DNA of 64,000 nucleotides from Oceanobacter mangrovi (lineage in GTDB: Bacteria; Pseudomonadota; Gammaproteobacteria; Pseudomonadales; Oceanobacteraceae). Of the stretch, positions 36,006 to 45,028 are shown piece after piece (position 1 is the first letter of the stretch; every line of letters begins with the position of its first letter). The translations under genes were made by a program, and so were the position numbers. The DNA lies in NCBI RefSeq assembly GCF_019740315.1, contig NZ_JAHXZR010000001.1, positions 682,001-746,000 of the forward strand, given 5' to 3'. The notes under the pieces are model-generated. The model had not been told where the DNA came from. It searched no databases and saw nothing but the letters and a program-made list of their open reading frames with translations.

Positions 36006-37934
36006 TTACTTCAATACGCCAGCAAAGAACTGGCTCAGACCGGCGTAGTCGTTCAGTGGCAGTACTTCCGCCACGTACTGGTCCGGGCGGACAATCACGA
36101 TACAGCCGTGTTCACGGTTGATGCCGCGCATCTCGTAGATGTCCTTGCCACCGCCAGAGGAAACCGGACGGTTATCGGCGCAGAACACTTTCTCGTAATC
36201 ACGCAGACCCAGAGTGCCTTTCAGCGGCGCCAGAGCGGCTGGAATATCCGCTGTGTTCACTTCCTGATGGTGCTGCTGGAACACCGCCCGTACGTCGATG
36301 ATGGAATCCATCTCAGCGCCTGCCGGGGTGTATTTCTTCACTGGCGAAGCGGCATCTTCAGCGAGGAAGTGACACAGCGCCTTGACGCCACAGTCGGCCG
36401 AGAATGGCGCGGCGTTACCGGCAAAGGCGTACACCCGATAGGCACCGTTGGCGGTGTGGCAGTGACCCAGTTGGACCGGCTTGGCGTCACCCTGACGCAC
36501 CACGGGGGCTGAGTGGAAGCGCTTGCCAACCGTCAGGCCGGTGGCCAGTTCCTGATGGATGCCATCACTGACCATAATGGATGGCCGGTACTGGATTGAT
36601 ACCCCGGCAGTGTATTCACCAAACAGCTGGAAGTAGCGCTGGAATTCGGCCGGGTCAACACCGTCCGGATTCTCGGCCGACTTCGGCTTGGCGGAAAACA
36701 TGGCGGAGAACTTGCGGTCGAAGTCGATCAGCGCCTGGCCGTATTCACGCCGCTCGGCAGAGTAGGTGGTGAGCAGGCTTTCATCGGCACGGCCAGTCAA
36801 TACGTGGGCCAGTTTCCAGCCCAGATTCCAGGTGTCCATCACCGAGGTGTTCAGACCCTGACCAGCTTTGGGGCTGTGGGTATGACAGGCGTCACCGGCG
36901 AGGAATACGCGTGCAGCGCGGTCGTCGGTAGAATCGTCAAAGGCGGTGGTAATACGCTGGCCAATTTCATACACCGACCACCAGGCCACCTGCTTCACGT
37001 CGATGCTGTACGGCGCCAGAATGCGGTTACCAGCGGCGATCAGTACCTCAGCGGTCATCTGGTCACGGGCGACCCGTTCGTTTTCCTTCAGCTTGTCGAG
37101 TTCCACATACATGCGCACCATGTAGCCGCCTTCGCGCGGAATAATGAGCATGTTGCCTTCGTTGTTGGAGTGGATCAGCGACTTCAGGCGAATGTCCGGG
37201 AAGTCGGTGTTGAGCAGAATGTCCATCACGCCCCAGGCCTGGTTCAGCGGGTCGCCCACCAGTTCCTTGCCGATGGCGCTGCGTACGGCCGAACGGGCAC
37301 CGTCACAGCCGATCACGTATTTGGCTTTGACGGTTTCGATTTCCTGGCTGTACTGGGAGAAGTTCACCATCCGTTCCAGCTGCACGGTCACCGGGTATTC
37401 TGCGCTGGCATCACCGACTTCCAGACTCAGCAGCTTGCGCTGGTAATGCGGCTCCAGCTTGATGGCAGACTGCTGCATCACTTTGAGGAATTCATCGTGT
37501 ACGCGGGCCTGGTTAATGATCAGGTGGGGCATTTCTGACAGATCGTCAGCGACGTCCGCGACCTTGCCAGAGCGAGCGATTTCGAACGGCTTGTCGGCAT
37601 CCGGTTTCCAGAAGGCGGCTTCGTTCACCTGATAACCTTCCTGAATAATCTGATCGGCAAAGCCGTAGGCCTGGAACATTTCGATGGTGCGACAGGCGAT
37701 ACCATCGGCCTGACCAACCAGCAGACGGTCGTCTTTCTGATCAACAATCGCTACCGAGATATTGCCGAACTGCGACAGCTGGGCAGCCATGTTCAAACCG
37801 GCAGGGCCACAGCCGACGATCAGGACGTCCACTTCCTTGGGCATGGGCCGCTTGATCGGTGGAGCCACCACCGCATCCTGTGGGTCTGAATAACGTGGGT
37901 CGCCAGGGTGAAAGCCGTTTTGATGGAATTGCAT
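36006..37934 (-). CDS. mobA: 3-hydroxybenzoate 4-monooxygenase (MobA-like, FAD)
   Basis: Class A flavoprotein monooxygenase that hydroxylates 3-hydroxybenzoate to protocatechuate. Starts MQFHQNGFHPGDP, close to Comamonas MobA. Seen: FAD motif LIVGCGPAGLN (residues 38-48), GQADGIACRT, VIGCDGARSAVR, VFLAGDACHTHSPKAGQG and a C-terminal thioredoxin-like domain ending VRPDQYVAEVLPL. 642 residues, the size of MobA and phenol 2-monooxygenase relatives. Divergent from a LysR gene 159 bp away that is its likely regulator. Protocatechuate ring cleavage is not encoded in the window. Confidence 0.9.
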   Translation of the reverse strand: MQFHQNGFHPGDPRYSDPQDAVVAPPIKRPMPKEVDVLIVGCGPAGLNMAAQLSQFGNISVAIVDQKDDRLLVGQADGIACRTIEMFQAYGFADQIIQEGYQVNEAAFWKPDADKPFEIARSGKVADVADDLSEMPHLIINQARVHDEFLKVMQQSAIKLEPHYQRKLLSLEVGDASAEYPVTVQLERMVNFSQYSQEIETVKAKYVIGCDGARSAVRSAIGKELVGDPLNQAWGVMDILLNTDFPDIRLKSLIHSNNEGNMLIIPREGGYMVRMYVELDKLKENERVARDQMTAEVLIAAGNRILAPYSIDVKQVAWWSVYEIGQRITTAFDDSTDDRAARVFLAGDACHTHSPKAGQGLNTSVMDTWNLGWKLAHVLTGRADESLLTTYSAERREYGQALIDFDRKFSAMFSAKPKSAENPDGVDPAEFQRYFQLFGEYTAGVSIQYRPSIMVSDGIHQELATGLTVGKRFHSAPVVRQGDAKPVQLGHCHTANGAYRVYAFAGNAAPFSADCGVKALCHFLAEDAASPVKKYTPAGAEMDSIIDVRAVFQQHHQEVNTADIPAALAPLKGTLGLRDYEKVFCADNRPVSSGGGKDIYEMRGINREHGCIVIVRPDQYVAEVLPLNDYAGLSQFFAGVLK

Positions 37935-38093
37935 GGTGCCTCCAGAGAAAGCTGCTGAGCTTGCAAAGGGCGTGTTCGCCGCTGCCAGGTCAAATCAGGT
38001 TGTGGTTATTTTTAAATCAACAATTCCACTGTACCTGCACTGAGTTATCAGGAAAAATCGGTTTTTAGATTCAGATACAAAGAAAACGCATAT

Positions 38094-39017
38094 ATGAATC
38101 CCAACCTTCTCAAACAGCTGGCGGTGGTGGTGAAACAGGGGTCAATCTCGGCCGCTGCCGAGCAGCTGTTTATTACCCAACCGACCCTGACCCGTGCCTT
38201 GCAGCAGCTGGAACAGCGCGTCGGCGCACCCTTACTCAAGCGTACCCGGTATGGCGTCACACCGACGGATATCGGTGCCCGGCTGGCACAAATTGGCGAA
38301 CGGATTCTGGCCGAAACCGAGCAGGGCGACGAAGTGATCCGGCAGTGGCATTCGGGTTACGACAACCAGTTTGCCATTGGCATCGACCCCTTGTGGGAAT
38401 ACGCCACCGTGGCGGATATGACCCGCCGCTTGCTCGACCAGAAACGCTACGTATTTCATTGCCGGGTGGGCTCGGCAGCGACCCAGATGGAATGGATGCA
38501 AAACGGCGAGCTGGATTTCCTGCTGGCTCCGGCGCATCTATCGGTCGTTCAAGGCAGTCTGGAACGGGAAGTGGTGTTCCGCGACCGCTCCGGTGTGTTT
38601 GCCGGTAAAAAATCGCCGCTGGTGGGACTGCAACGGCCTCTGACCACCGAAGAACTGCAGCAACAGCGCTGGCTGATTGCCGGAGCCAGTGCCGGTTTTC
38701 TCTCCAATATCGAAGATCCCGGTGCCCAGCAAGCCGCCCGTATTGCCTTTACCGGCGGTATTCGGTCGGTAATCCAGCTGCTCAACAGCACCGATTTACT
38801 GGTGCGTTTACCGGCCCGCTTGGCCTTGATGACTGGCGAAATTGCCCCGGAGCAGCTGATCCAGCTGACAGACCAGCAGGGTGCTCGCCGCGATATTGCC
38901 CTGTGGTCCCGGGCGCAAGACAGTGAACGGCCAGACAGCCAGAAAGTACGCGAATTTATTCGCGAGTGGGTGATCGGGCTGGATCAGAGCGCTGGCGAGT
39001 TCGGCCTCGATTTATAG
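38094..39017 (+). CDS. LysR-family regulator, divergent from mobA
   Basis: 307-residue LysR protein: N-terminal HTH (residues 1-60, GSISAAAEQLFITQPTLTRALQQLEQ read in pieces) and effector-binding domain. It is divergent from mobA, the usual arrangement for a LysR activator and target. An AATC-N8-GATT inverted repeat at 38056-38071 lies just before its start and could be part of an operator. It differs from MarR-type MobR of Comamonas. Confidence 0.9.
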   Translation: MNPNLLKQLAVVVKQGSISAAAEQLFITQPTLTRALQQLEQRVGAPLLKRTRYGVTPTDIGARLAQIGERILAETEQGDEVIRQWHSGYDNQFAIGIDPLWEYATVADMTRRLLDQKRYVFHCRVGSAATQMEWMQNGELDFLLAPAHLSVVQGSLEREVVFRDRSGVFAGKKSPLVGLQRPLTTEELQQQRWLIAGASAGFLSNIEDPGAQQAARIAFTGGIRSVIQLLNSTDLLVRLPARLALMTGEIAPEQLIQLTDQQGARRDIALWSRAQDSERPDSQKVREFIREWVIGLDQSAGEFGLDL

Positions 39018-39154
39018 TGCAGCAGCAAGGTCGTGAAACAGTAAGGTATTGATAACAGTTGGATAATAAAACCATAAGATTTATATGGTTATAATGCCGC
39101 AGCAGTGTTGCCGGATGCAGCCTGCTGCTGTGGTCGTTTTATCTGGAGAATCCC

Positions 39155-39595
39155 ATGCGTCTGATCCGCTGCTGCTATCTGTTTATCTGTTGTTCCCTGT
39201 TGGCGTTGCCTGCTGCCGCTGATGACATTGCGGCAGCACGGCAACAGCTGCAATCGACCAATACCACGGAAATTCAGCAAGGCGTCCGTCAGGCGCTGCA
39301 GCTGTGGCAGCAAAATGATGGCGCGACCGAGATTGAAGTGGGTGAGCTGATCCTGCTGGCCTGGACTCATAACCCCGTTGAGGTGGCGCACTGGTTTGAT
39401 CAGCATGCCGACGGCTGGGATCACTGGGTCACGGTGCAGGATTATCTGTTTCTGTCGCTGATGGCACTGGAAGGACCGTCAATTGTGATTGCTGAAAAAG
39501 ACGTTTTGTTGCTCAAGCTGCAGCAGGCTGCCAGCCAGGCCCCGAAAGCCGGTGAGTATTACCGGTTGCTGCAGACGGTGGATTTCAGTTTTTGA
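39155..39595 (+). CDS. Small secreted protein, unknown function
   Basis: 146 residues with a clear Sec signal (MRLIRCCYLFICCSLLALPAAADD, cleavage near residue 22-23). The mature part is acidic and helical with no motif I recognise. GGAG precedes the ATG. It stands alone between the LysR gene and the convergent esterase gene. Confidence 0.7.
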   Translation: MRLIRCCYLFICCSLLALPAAADDIAAARQQLQSTNTTEIQQGVRQALQLWQQNDGATEIEVGELILLAWTHNPVEVAHWFDQHADGWDHWVTVQDYLFLSLMALEGPSIVIAEKDVLLLKLQQAASQAPKAGEYYRLLQTVDFSF

Positions 39596-39656
39596 GTGTG
39601 GGCTTTTTGATTGTGGGGGAAGCCACCCCTTGTCGGATGGCTCTTGCAGCGCGGGT

Positions 39657-40442
39657 TTATCCGACCTGCACAGCCTCCGTCAAAAACCGCCGTACCAGAC
39701 TGGTAAACAACTCCGGCTTTTCGGCATGTGGCCAGTGGCCGGTCCCGGCGATGATCTTGTAACTGGCGTTGGGGAACCAGCGCAGAATTTCCTGTTGGTA
39801 TTGCGGCACTATGTAGTCGCTGTTGCCGCCCTTGATAAACAGGGTTGGCCGTTCGAACGGCTGTTGCAGCTGTGGTGCCTTGCTGATTTCGCTGTAGTAC
39901 TGGTCGAGTAGCGGCAGGTTCATACGCCAGCCAAACTGGCTGCCATCGCGGTAAAGGTTGGTCAGCAGGAAGGCTCGCACGGACGCTTCGGGAATGTGTT
40001 CGGCGAGTATCTTGTCAGCATCCTGACGTGACTTGAGAGTACTGGTATCAACGGCTTTGAGGCCTGCAAACACACTGCTGTGGTGGTTGGGATAACTGAC
40101 CGGAGCGATGTCGGCGATGATCAAACGGTCGATCGGGGTGTCGGCTTCACAAGCCAGTTGCATGGCGGCTTTACCGCCCATCGAATGACCCAGCAAATCG
40201 ACCTTGTCATAACCCAGATCGGCGATCAGCTGGCGCAGGTCGGCGGCCATCAGCGGGTAACTGATTTCAGTAGAGTGGGGCGAACGGCCGTGATCACGCA
40301 TATCAACGGCGATGACCTGAAACTGGTCCGCCAGGGCTTTGGTTTGGGCGCCCCAGTTCTGCAACATGCCAAATAGTCCGTGCAGGATCAGCAAGGGTTT
40401 GCCTTCACCCAGGATCTGGTAGTTGAGTTTCAGCGCAGACAT
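39657..40442 (-). CDS. Alpha/beta hydrolase (YbfF-like esterase)
   Basis: 261-residue single-domain hydrolase. Oxyanion segment LHGLFGMLQNW, nucleophile elbow GHSMGGKAAM, and catalytic His in GTGHWPHAEKP. GGGAG five bases before the ATG at 40442 decides the start; upstream in-frame ATGs at 40553 and 40454 lack one. A REP-like unit (39629-39668) overlaps the 3' end. Substrate not deducible; YbfF relatives cleave short acyl esters or acyl-CoA. Confidence 0.87.
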   Translation of the reverse strand: MSALKLNYQILGEGKPLLILHGLFGMLQNWGAQTKALADQFQVIAVDMRDHGRSPHSTEISYPLMAADLRQLIADLGYDKVDLLGHSMGGKAAMQLACEADTPIDRLIIADIAPVSYPNHHSSVFAGLKAVDTSTLKSRQDADKILAEHIPEASVRAFLLTNLYRDGSQFGWRMNLPLLDQYYSEISKAPQLQQPFERPTLFIKGGNSDYIVPQYQQEILRWFPNASYKIIAGTGHWPHAEKPELFTSLVRRFLTEAVQVG

Positions 40443-40604
40443 ACGAACTCCCATCGACAGTGATTCAGTGACGCTCTGGTTGTACAGGCGGGCGGGCAGT
40501 ATCGCAAGAATTGACGTGATGTCGAGGGGGAGTCGGAAGTGCAGGTTCGGCAATCGGGCGTCTGAACTCCGGGGTGGAGTACAGGCGCCTGACGTCCGTC
40601 GGGC

Positions 40605-40967
40605 TTACTTCAGGCCAATCACGCCGGGCGCGATTGCACCGGTATAGAGGGTTTCAACGGTGGCGGCGCGGTTTTCCAGTACCGCCCGTTGGTTGATGGA
40701 ACCCTTGTCGGTGATCTCATGAGCATCCAGTGCTGGCAGTACGGATTCCAGCGTCATCCGCAGTACCTTGTTGGAGCTGCCGGTTGCGACTGCGGCCATG
40801 TCGGCCAGCAGGTTCTGGAATACTTCGCGAGTCAGTGGATGGTCGATCAGGGTCTTGTGAATATCCCGTGGCGTTGGTTTGCCGTTGTCGATATACAGGG
40901 TGCCGCCGTTATACAGCACCAGACCGATGTTCTTGTTGCCACCAAAGGTGTGGTTCCACGGCAGCCA
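40605..40967 (-). pseudogene. Feruloyl-CoA synthetase remnant with internal 711-bp deletion
   Basis: 363 bp collinear with fcs1: 40605-40853 matches 42912-43160 (3' end including the stop), and 40848-40967 matches 43866-43985 (120 bp, no difference seen). The join is at a shared CAGGGT; the missing 711 bp equals 237 codons, so the frame is kept. The frame reads WLPWNHTFGGNKN...RDIHKTL joined to IDHPLTREVF...VIGLK, losing most of the adenylation and CoA-binding core. The upstream side breaks off at 40967. No function expected. Confidence 0.9.
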
Positions 40968-41056
40968 TAAGATAGTTTGCGACCACATGTCCTTCAGTAT
41001 CGGTATTTGGCGCTGTGTAGTATCTCTGCTACGGGAAGTATGTTGAGTGTGACGTA

Positions 41057-41416
41057 CTACTGGTCCCAGCCCAGTAGTAGCCCAAGTAGCAAAATCACAA
41101 TGAAGATCAGGCCAGAAAGAGACAGAATCAGAGCCAAGGCTCTGTCAAAGCGACGGCCATATTGGTGAACCGTTTCACCATCTATAGAGGGATCGTATTT
41201 GTTATTCAGAATGCTTCCGAACGGGAAGGCAACCGCAGTGGCAATCCAGAAGGTTCGCATTCCCAACTGGTCCCAGCGGCAAGCACGATCATGGCCATCA
41301 GCTATCATTCGCCGGTCAATCGCAGGGACAGACAGGCGCGCAAAAAGGACCCAGCTGACCAAAAAGATCAGCATTGAGAGTCCGCCGACCCAGTTGTATA
41401 TGAAATCTACAATCAT
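41057..41416 (-). CDS. Putative immunity-like small membrane protein
   Basis: 119 residues with three hydrophobic helices (about 8-28, 55-71, 93-116) and a polar loop at 72-92. No family recognised. The start overlaps the stop of the upstream gene by 4 bp (ATGA). The upstream product looks pore-forming, so a three-helix inner-membrane protein in this position fits an immunity protein, as in T6SS membrane-disrupting effector pairs. That role is inference. Confidence 0.7.
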   Translation of the reverse strand: MIVDFIYNWVGGLSMLIFLVSWVLFARLSVPAIDRRMIADGHDRACRWDQLGMRTFWIATAVAFPFGSILNNKYDPSIDGETVHQYGRRFDRALALILSLSGLIFIVILLLGLLLGWDQ

Positions 41417-42534
41417 TGGCTGTCGTATATTGATGCCGCTTTTTCTTGGCCAAAGTTATCGGCTGCTTGTCCTGCGAAATAGCCCGCCACTAAACTACCG
41501 GCAAAAACCACGCCCATAACAGCCCAGCCTACCGGCCCTGCCAGAGTTAAGCCCGCTTGCGCGGCAACCCAGCCAGCCCCAGCCATTCCAGCGGCGAATG
41601 TTACCCTGCCTGTTGCCGTTCCGACAGCAGCACCAGTGCCAAATCCAGTGACTTGTTTGGCGCTTTCCCGCATCCAGTCGCCACCACTCTCAGCTACATC
41701 GTGAACTTTATTAACTCGTAGGCCTGCATCAACGGCCAGAGCGACCGTACCAAGATGGTTGATGGTCTTACTGGCTTTACCCAGTTCAGAAGCCTGTACT
41801 TTAGAGACGATATTCAGTCGATGGCTGCCTTTGGAAGATGTTGCTGCTCGCTCGGCCAGCGTAATGCCGCGCTGATAGCCGGCCAGTGCATCGCCGCGAT
41901 TTTTTCCCTGAATAGCCAGAGGTGCGTAGCGGGCGAGTTCTTTGGGGTAAGCGGTTTGCAGCTTTTCGTATGCCAGTCGAGCCAGCCGTTTGGCTTTGGT
42001 TAGCTGTTCTGCATGACCGCGTCCGTAGCCTGAGCCGCTCAGCTTTGTTACACGATTAAGGGCCACCTGATATGTCAGAACAACTTGTTCGAATTGACTC
42101 AGGCGTTCACCGGCGGCGGTGGCCGCAGCGCCAATCATGCTGTTCATTGATGCATAGCTATCGGCATTAGATTGGGACTGGCTTGAAGAGGATGACCCTA
42201 GGGAGGAAAACTGCTTTATGACCCGATCCAGACGTTGCAGGTTTTTATCACTGAAATAGCGATTGATAAAGGCTGCCAATGCGATGGACTCGCTATCTGT
42301 GTAGGCCACCAGCTGCTGTAGAGTACTTTTTTCTGCGGGTGTCAGTGTATTGAAGCTAGCCGCGACCTCGGTGGAGTAACCATCGGCTGAGAGTGATACG
42401 GGTGTACCGGGAAGCACCCAGCTGTTGCGGGATAGCGCGTTGGCAGTGCAAACCTGATTGAGGTCGGATTCCGGTAAAAATCCCAGAATATCCTGTGCAC
42501 GTCCCGCTCGTCTGGATACCAATATATCTGCCAT
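41413..42534 (-). CDS. Putative pore-forming (T6SS-type) effector
   Basis: 373 residues, no signal peptide. N-terminal ~105 residues mixed, a Ser-rich linker (110-122), a charged helical middle (140-260) and a Gly/Ala-rich hydrophobic C-terminus (about 296-356: GFGTGAAVGTATG, MAGAGWVAAQAGL, GWAVMGVVFAGSLVAGYF) resembling glycine-zipper hairpins of pore-forming toxins. AAGGAAG precedes the ATG. The coupled downstream membrane protein, lack of secretion signal and position in a duplicated fcs segment all suggest an orphan T6SS cargo module. No VgrG, PAAR or Hcp gene is nearby, so the delivery route is unproven. Confidence 0.6.
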   Translation of the reverse strand: MADILVSRRAGRAQDILGFLPESDLNQVCTANALSRNSWVLPGTPVSLSADGYSTEVAASFNTLTPAEKSTLQQLVAYTDSESIALAAFINRYFSDKNLQRLDRVIKQFSSLGSSSSSQSQSNADSYASMNSMIGAAATAAGERLSQFEQVVLTYQVALNRVTKLSGSGYGRGHAEQLTKAKRLARLAYEKLQTAYPKELARYAPLAIQGKNRGDALAGYQRGITLAERAATSSKGSHRLNIVSKVQASELGKASKTINHLGTVALAVDAGLRVNKVHDVAESGGDWMRESAKQVTGFGTGAAVGTATGRVTFAAGMAGAGWVAAQAGLTLAGPVGWAVMGVVFAGSLVAGYFAGQAADNFGQEKAASIYDSQ

Positions 42535-42911
42535 TTGCCACTTCCTTGAATGCGTGAAAAGGGCAGGGAGTCTATTGATAATGTTCGGGAAAAAATTAGA
42601 GCCTGTTAACGAGTCGAGGCCTACGTACCGAAGCAGCAGGCCCGGATTCTGAATTTGTGATCTGCTACCGTGTTTCTATGGATATTGCTTACTCTTCTCC
42701 ATGCTCCAGCACAAACGACAGGGTCGTCAGGTGCAGTCGGGAATGGCTACGGTCAAGGAACAAAAAAACTGATCACCCCACTACAAACAGACCGGGCCAA
42801 CATCGCTGTTTGGGTTACAGCATCCGGGGGTTACCCCAACGCACATAATGTCCGTATTGCAAGAGTGAACACCTGTCTGCGATCGAGGTGTTCACTCCTC
42901 TTGATGCGGTC
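42535..42911. other. 377-bp interval between fcs1 3' end and effector gene
   Basis: No gene seen; noticeably A/T-richer than the catabolic genes by eye. Contains a perfect 12-bp inverted repeat at 42863-42897 just after the fcs1 stop. Confidence 0.45.
42863..42897 (-). terminator. Perfect 12-bp hairpin after fcs1 (possible terminator)
   Basis: GAGTGAACACCT (42863-42874) and AGGTGTTCACTC (42886-42897) with an 11-nt loop, 15 bp beyond the fcs1 stop on the minus strand. The flank lacks a strong T tract, so termination efficiency is uncertain. It also marks the boundary of the inserted module. Confidence 0.5.
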
Positions 42912-44780
42912 TTACTTCAAGCCAATCACGCGGGGCGAGATTGCATCGGTGTAGAGGGTTTCAACGGTGGCGGCACGGTTTTCCAGTACCGCCCGTTGAT
43001 TGATGGAACCCTTGTCGGTGATCTCATGAGCATCCAGTGCTGGCAGTACGGATTCCAGTGTCATCCGCAGTACCTTATTGGAGCTGCCGGTGGCAACTGC
43101 GGCCATGTCGGCCAGCAGGTTCTGGAAGACTTCGCGAGTCCGTGGATGGTCGATCAGGGTTTGCGAGTCGGTGCCTTCCGGTAGTTCGGTCAGTTTCGCC
43201 AGTTGGGCCAGATCCGGGAATACCAGCATCGACAGATAGCTGCGGTTATGGCCAGCGATCACCAGATCCTGCACATAAGGCGCGAAGTGGTGAATCACCT
43301 GCTGGCGCAGCATGCCGACGCTGACCCAGGTGCCGGTGTCGAGCTTGAAGTCTTCCGATACCCGGCCGTCAAAGCGGAAGCCCCGGTTCGGGTTGTTTTC
43401 ATCAATGTACTTCAATGCATCGCCGAGGCAGTAATAACCTTCCTCGTCGTAGGCGGCGGCGGTTTTCTCTGGCTCGCGCCAGTAGCCCGGCGTTACGCTT
43501 GGGCCTTTGACGCGAACTTCCAGCTTGCCCGCGTTAGGCACCAGTTTGATTTGGGTTTCCGGGACCGGTACGCCCACTACCCCTGACGCGCTTTCCTCTA
43601 CCGATGCAAACATCGCCGATGGGCCGGTTTCTGTGGCGCCAAGGCCGGTCAGCATGGGGACTTTGTGGCCGGTGTGACGGATCGCCAGTTCATCCAGCTG
43701 GGCCCAGACGTGAGCGGCCAGACCGGCACCGGCAAAAAACATCACGTCGAGCTGGCTGAAGAAGTGTTTCGCCAGTTCGTCGTCCTGCTGCAGTTCGGTG
43801 ACCAACAGCTCGTAGCCTTTGGGTACGTTGAAGTACAGGGTCGGAGCGATTTCGCGCAGGTTGACCAGGGTCTTGTGAATATCCCGTGGCGTTGGTTTGC
43901 CGTTGTCGATATACAGGGTGCCGCCGTTATACAGCACCAGACCGATGTTCTTGTTGCCACCAAAGGTGTGGTTCCACGGCAGCCAGTCAATGATGACGGG
44001 TGGCTTGCTCTCGAGGAAACGGAATACAGAACGAATCAGACACTGGTTCGAGCAGATCATCTGCTGGGTGTTGATAACGCCTTTGGGCATGCCGGTGGAG
44101 CCGGAAGTGAACAGGAATTTGGCGATGGTTTTGGGGCCAACCTGATCAAACGCAGCCTCGACAGCCGCCGTCGCTTCAGTGGCAAGCAGCTCTGCATACG
44201 GGGTGACGTCATAGTCGATGCCGTCCATGGCATGTTCATTGTGGACGGCGATCACACCACAGTTGGCTGGTCGCACGGCGTCGATGGCATCGCGGTAAGG
44301 GCCGAGGTTATCGACAAACAGCAGTCCTGGCGTCAGCAGCTCAACGATGTAACGGAGTTTCTGGAAGTCGGTGGAAACGGTTGAGTAGGCTGGCGAAATC
44401 GGTGCATACGGAATGCCGACATGCATCGCAGCCAGCGCCAGCAACAGATGATCAATGCTGTTGCCTGACAGCATTATGATCGGGTTTTCCTGGCTCAGCG
44501 GCTGGCCATCAATACGATAATCAACCAGCCATTGGGAAATTTTGCGGACTTCCGCCAGCGTCTCGGCGTAGGTCAGCTTGCGCCAGTGGCCTGCGGCTGT
44601 GCGTTCAGCAACAAACAGGGTGTCTGGCGTTTGTTCGGCCCATTGCACCAGCCTGGCACCCATTTTCTCCGGGTATTCAACCGGATCATTGATCGGTGTA
44701 ACCAGCTGGGTGCCGTCGGGGCGATGTTCTACGTTGACGGCCGGGCAGCGAACATCAACCGGGTGAAAGTCGGTGGTCAT
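42912..44780 (-). CDS. fcs: Feruloyl-CoA synthetase (copy 1)
   Basis: Acyl-adenylate ligase that activates ferulate, p-coumarate or caffeate to CoA thioesters, first step of the CoA-dependent non-beta-oxidative pathway. AMP-binding motif FLFTSGSTGMPKGV, then LPWNHTFGG, YELLVTELQ, TGLGATETGP and GYYCLGDALKY with the C-terminal FDGRVSEDFKLDTGTWVSVG. 622 residues, the size of Pseudomonas Fcs. Last gene of vdh1-ech1-fcs1 (minus strand). Clearly diverged from fcs2 (roughly two-thirds identical by eye). Its 3' third was duplicated to give the remnant at 40605-40967. Confidence 0.92.
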   Translation of the reverse strand: MTTDFHPVDVRCPAVNVEHRPDGTQLVTPINDPVEYPEKMGARLVQWAEQTPDTLFVAERTAAGHWRKLTYAETLAEVRKISQWLVDYRIDGQPLSQENPIIMLSGNSIDHLLLALAAMHVGIPYAPISPAYSTVSTDFQKLRYIVELLTPGLLFVDNLGPYRDAIDAVRPANCGVIAVHNEHAMDGIDYDVTPYAELLATEATAAVEAAFDQVGPKTIAKFLFTSGSTGMPKGVINTQQMICSNQCLIRSVFRFLESKPPVIIDWLPWNHTFGGNKNIGLVLYNGGTLYIDNGKPTPRDIHKTLVNLREIAPTLYFNVPKGYELLVTELQQDDELAKHFFSQLDVMFFAGAGLAAHVWAQLDELAIRHTGHKVPMLTGLGATETGPSAMFASVEESASGVVGVPVPETQIKLVPNAGKLEVRVKGPSVTPGYWREPEKTAAAYDEEGYYCLGDALKYIDENNPNRGFRFDGRVSEDFKLDTGTWVSVGMLRQQVIHHFAPYVQDLVIAGHNRSYLSMLVFPDLAQLAKLTELPEGTDSQTLIDHPRTREVFQNLLADMAAVATGSSNKVLRMTLESVLPALDAHEITDKGSINQRAVLENRAATVETLYTDAISPRVIGLK

Positions 44781-45028
44781 GGTATTGGCTCCTGTCGCGC
44801 TTGTTATCGTTATCGCGATCTTTGAGTGTTCATTTTTTGCTGTGAAGTTTTGTAGCCGGGTTGGCCGCTTGCGCTGAGGTGCGGCTCTTGTCCACCGGCC
44901 TGGTGCGGTAGCCGCAGGCCGATGGTTAAAAATCAGGTTACCGGTGGAGTCTGTCTAACAGATGTTCATGTTTACCGACTCAACACCGGTTAAGGGTCTT
45001 GCTGTCGAGCTTTAATTATTTGCTCTGC

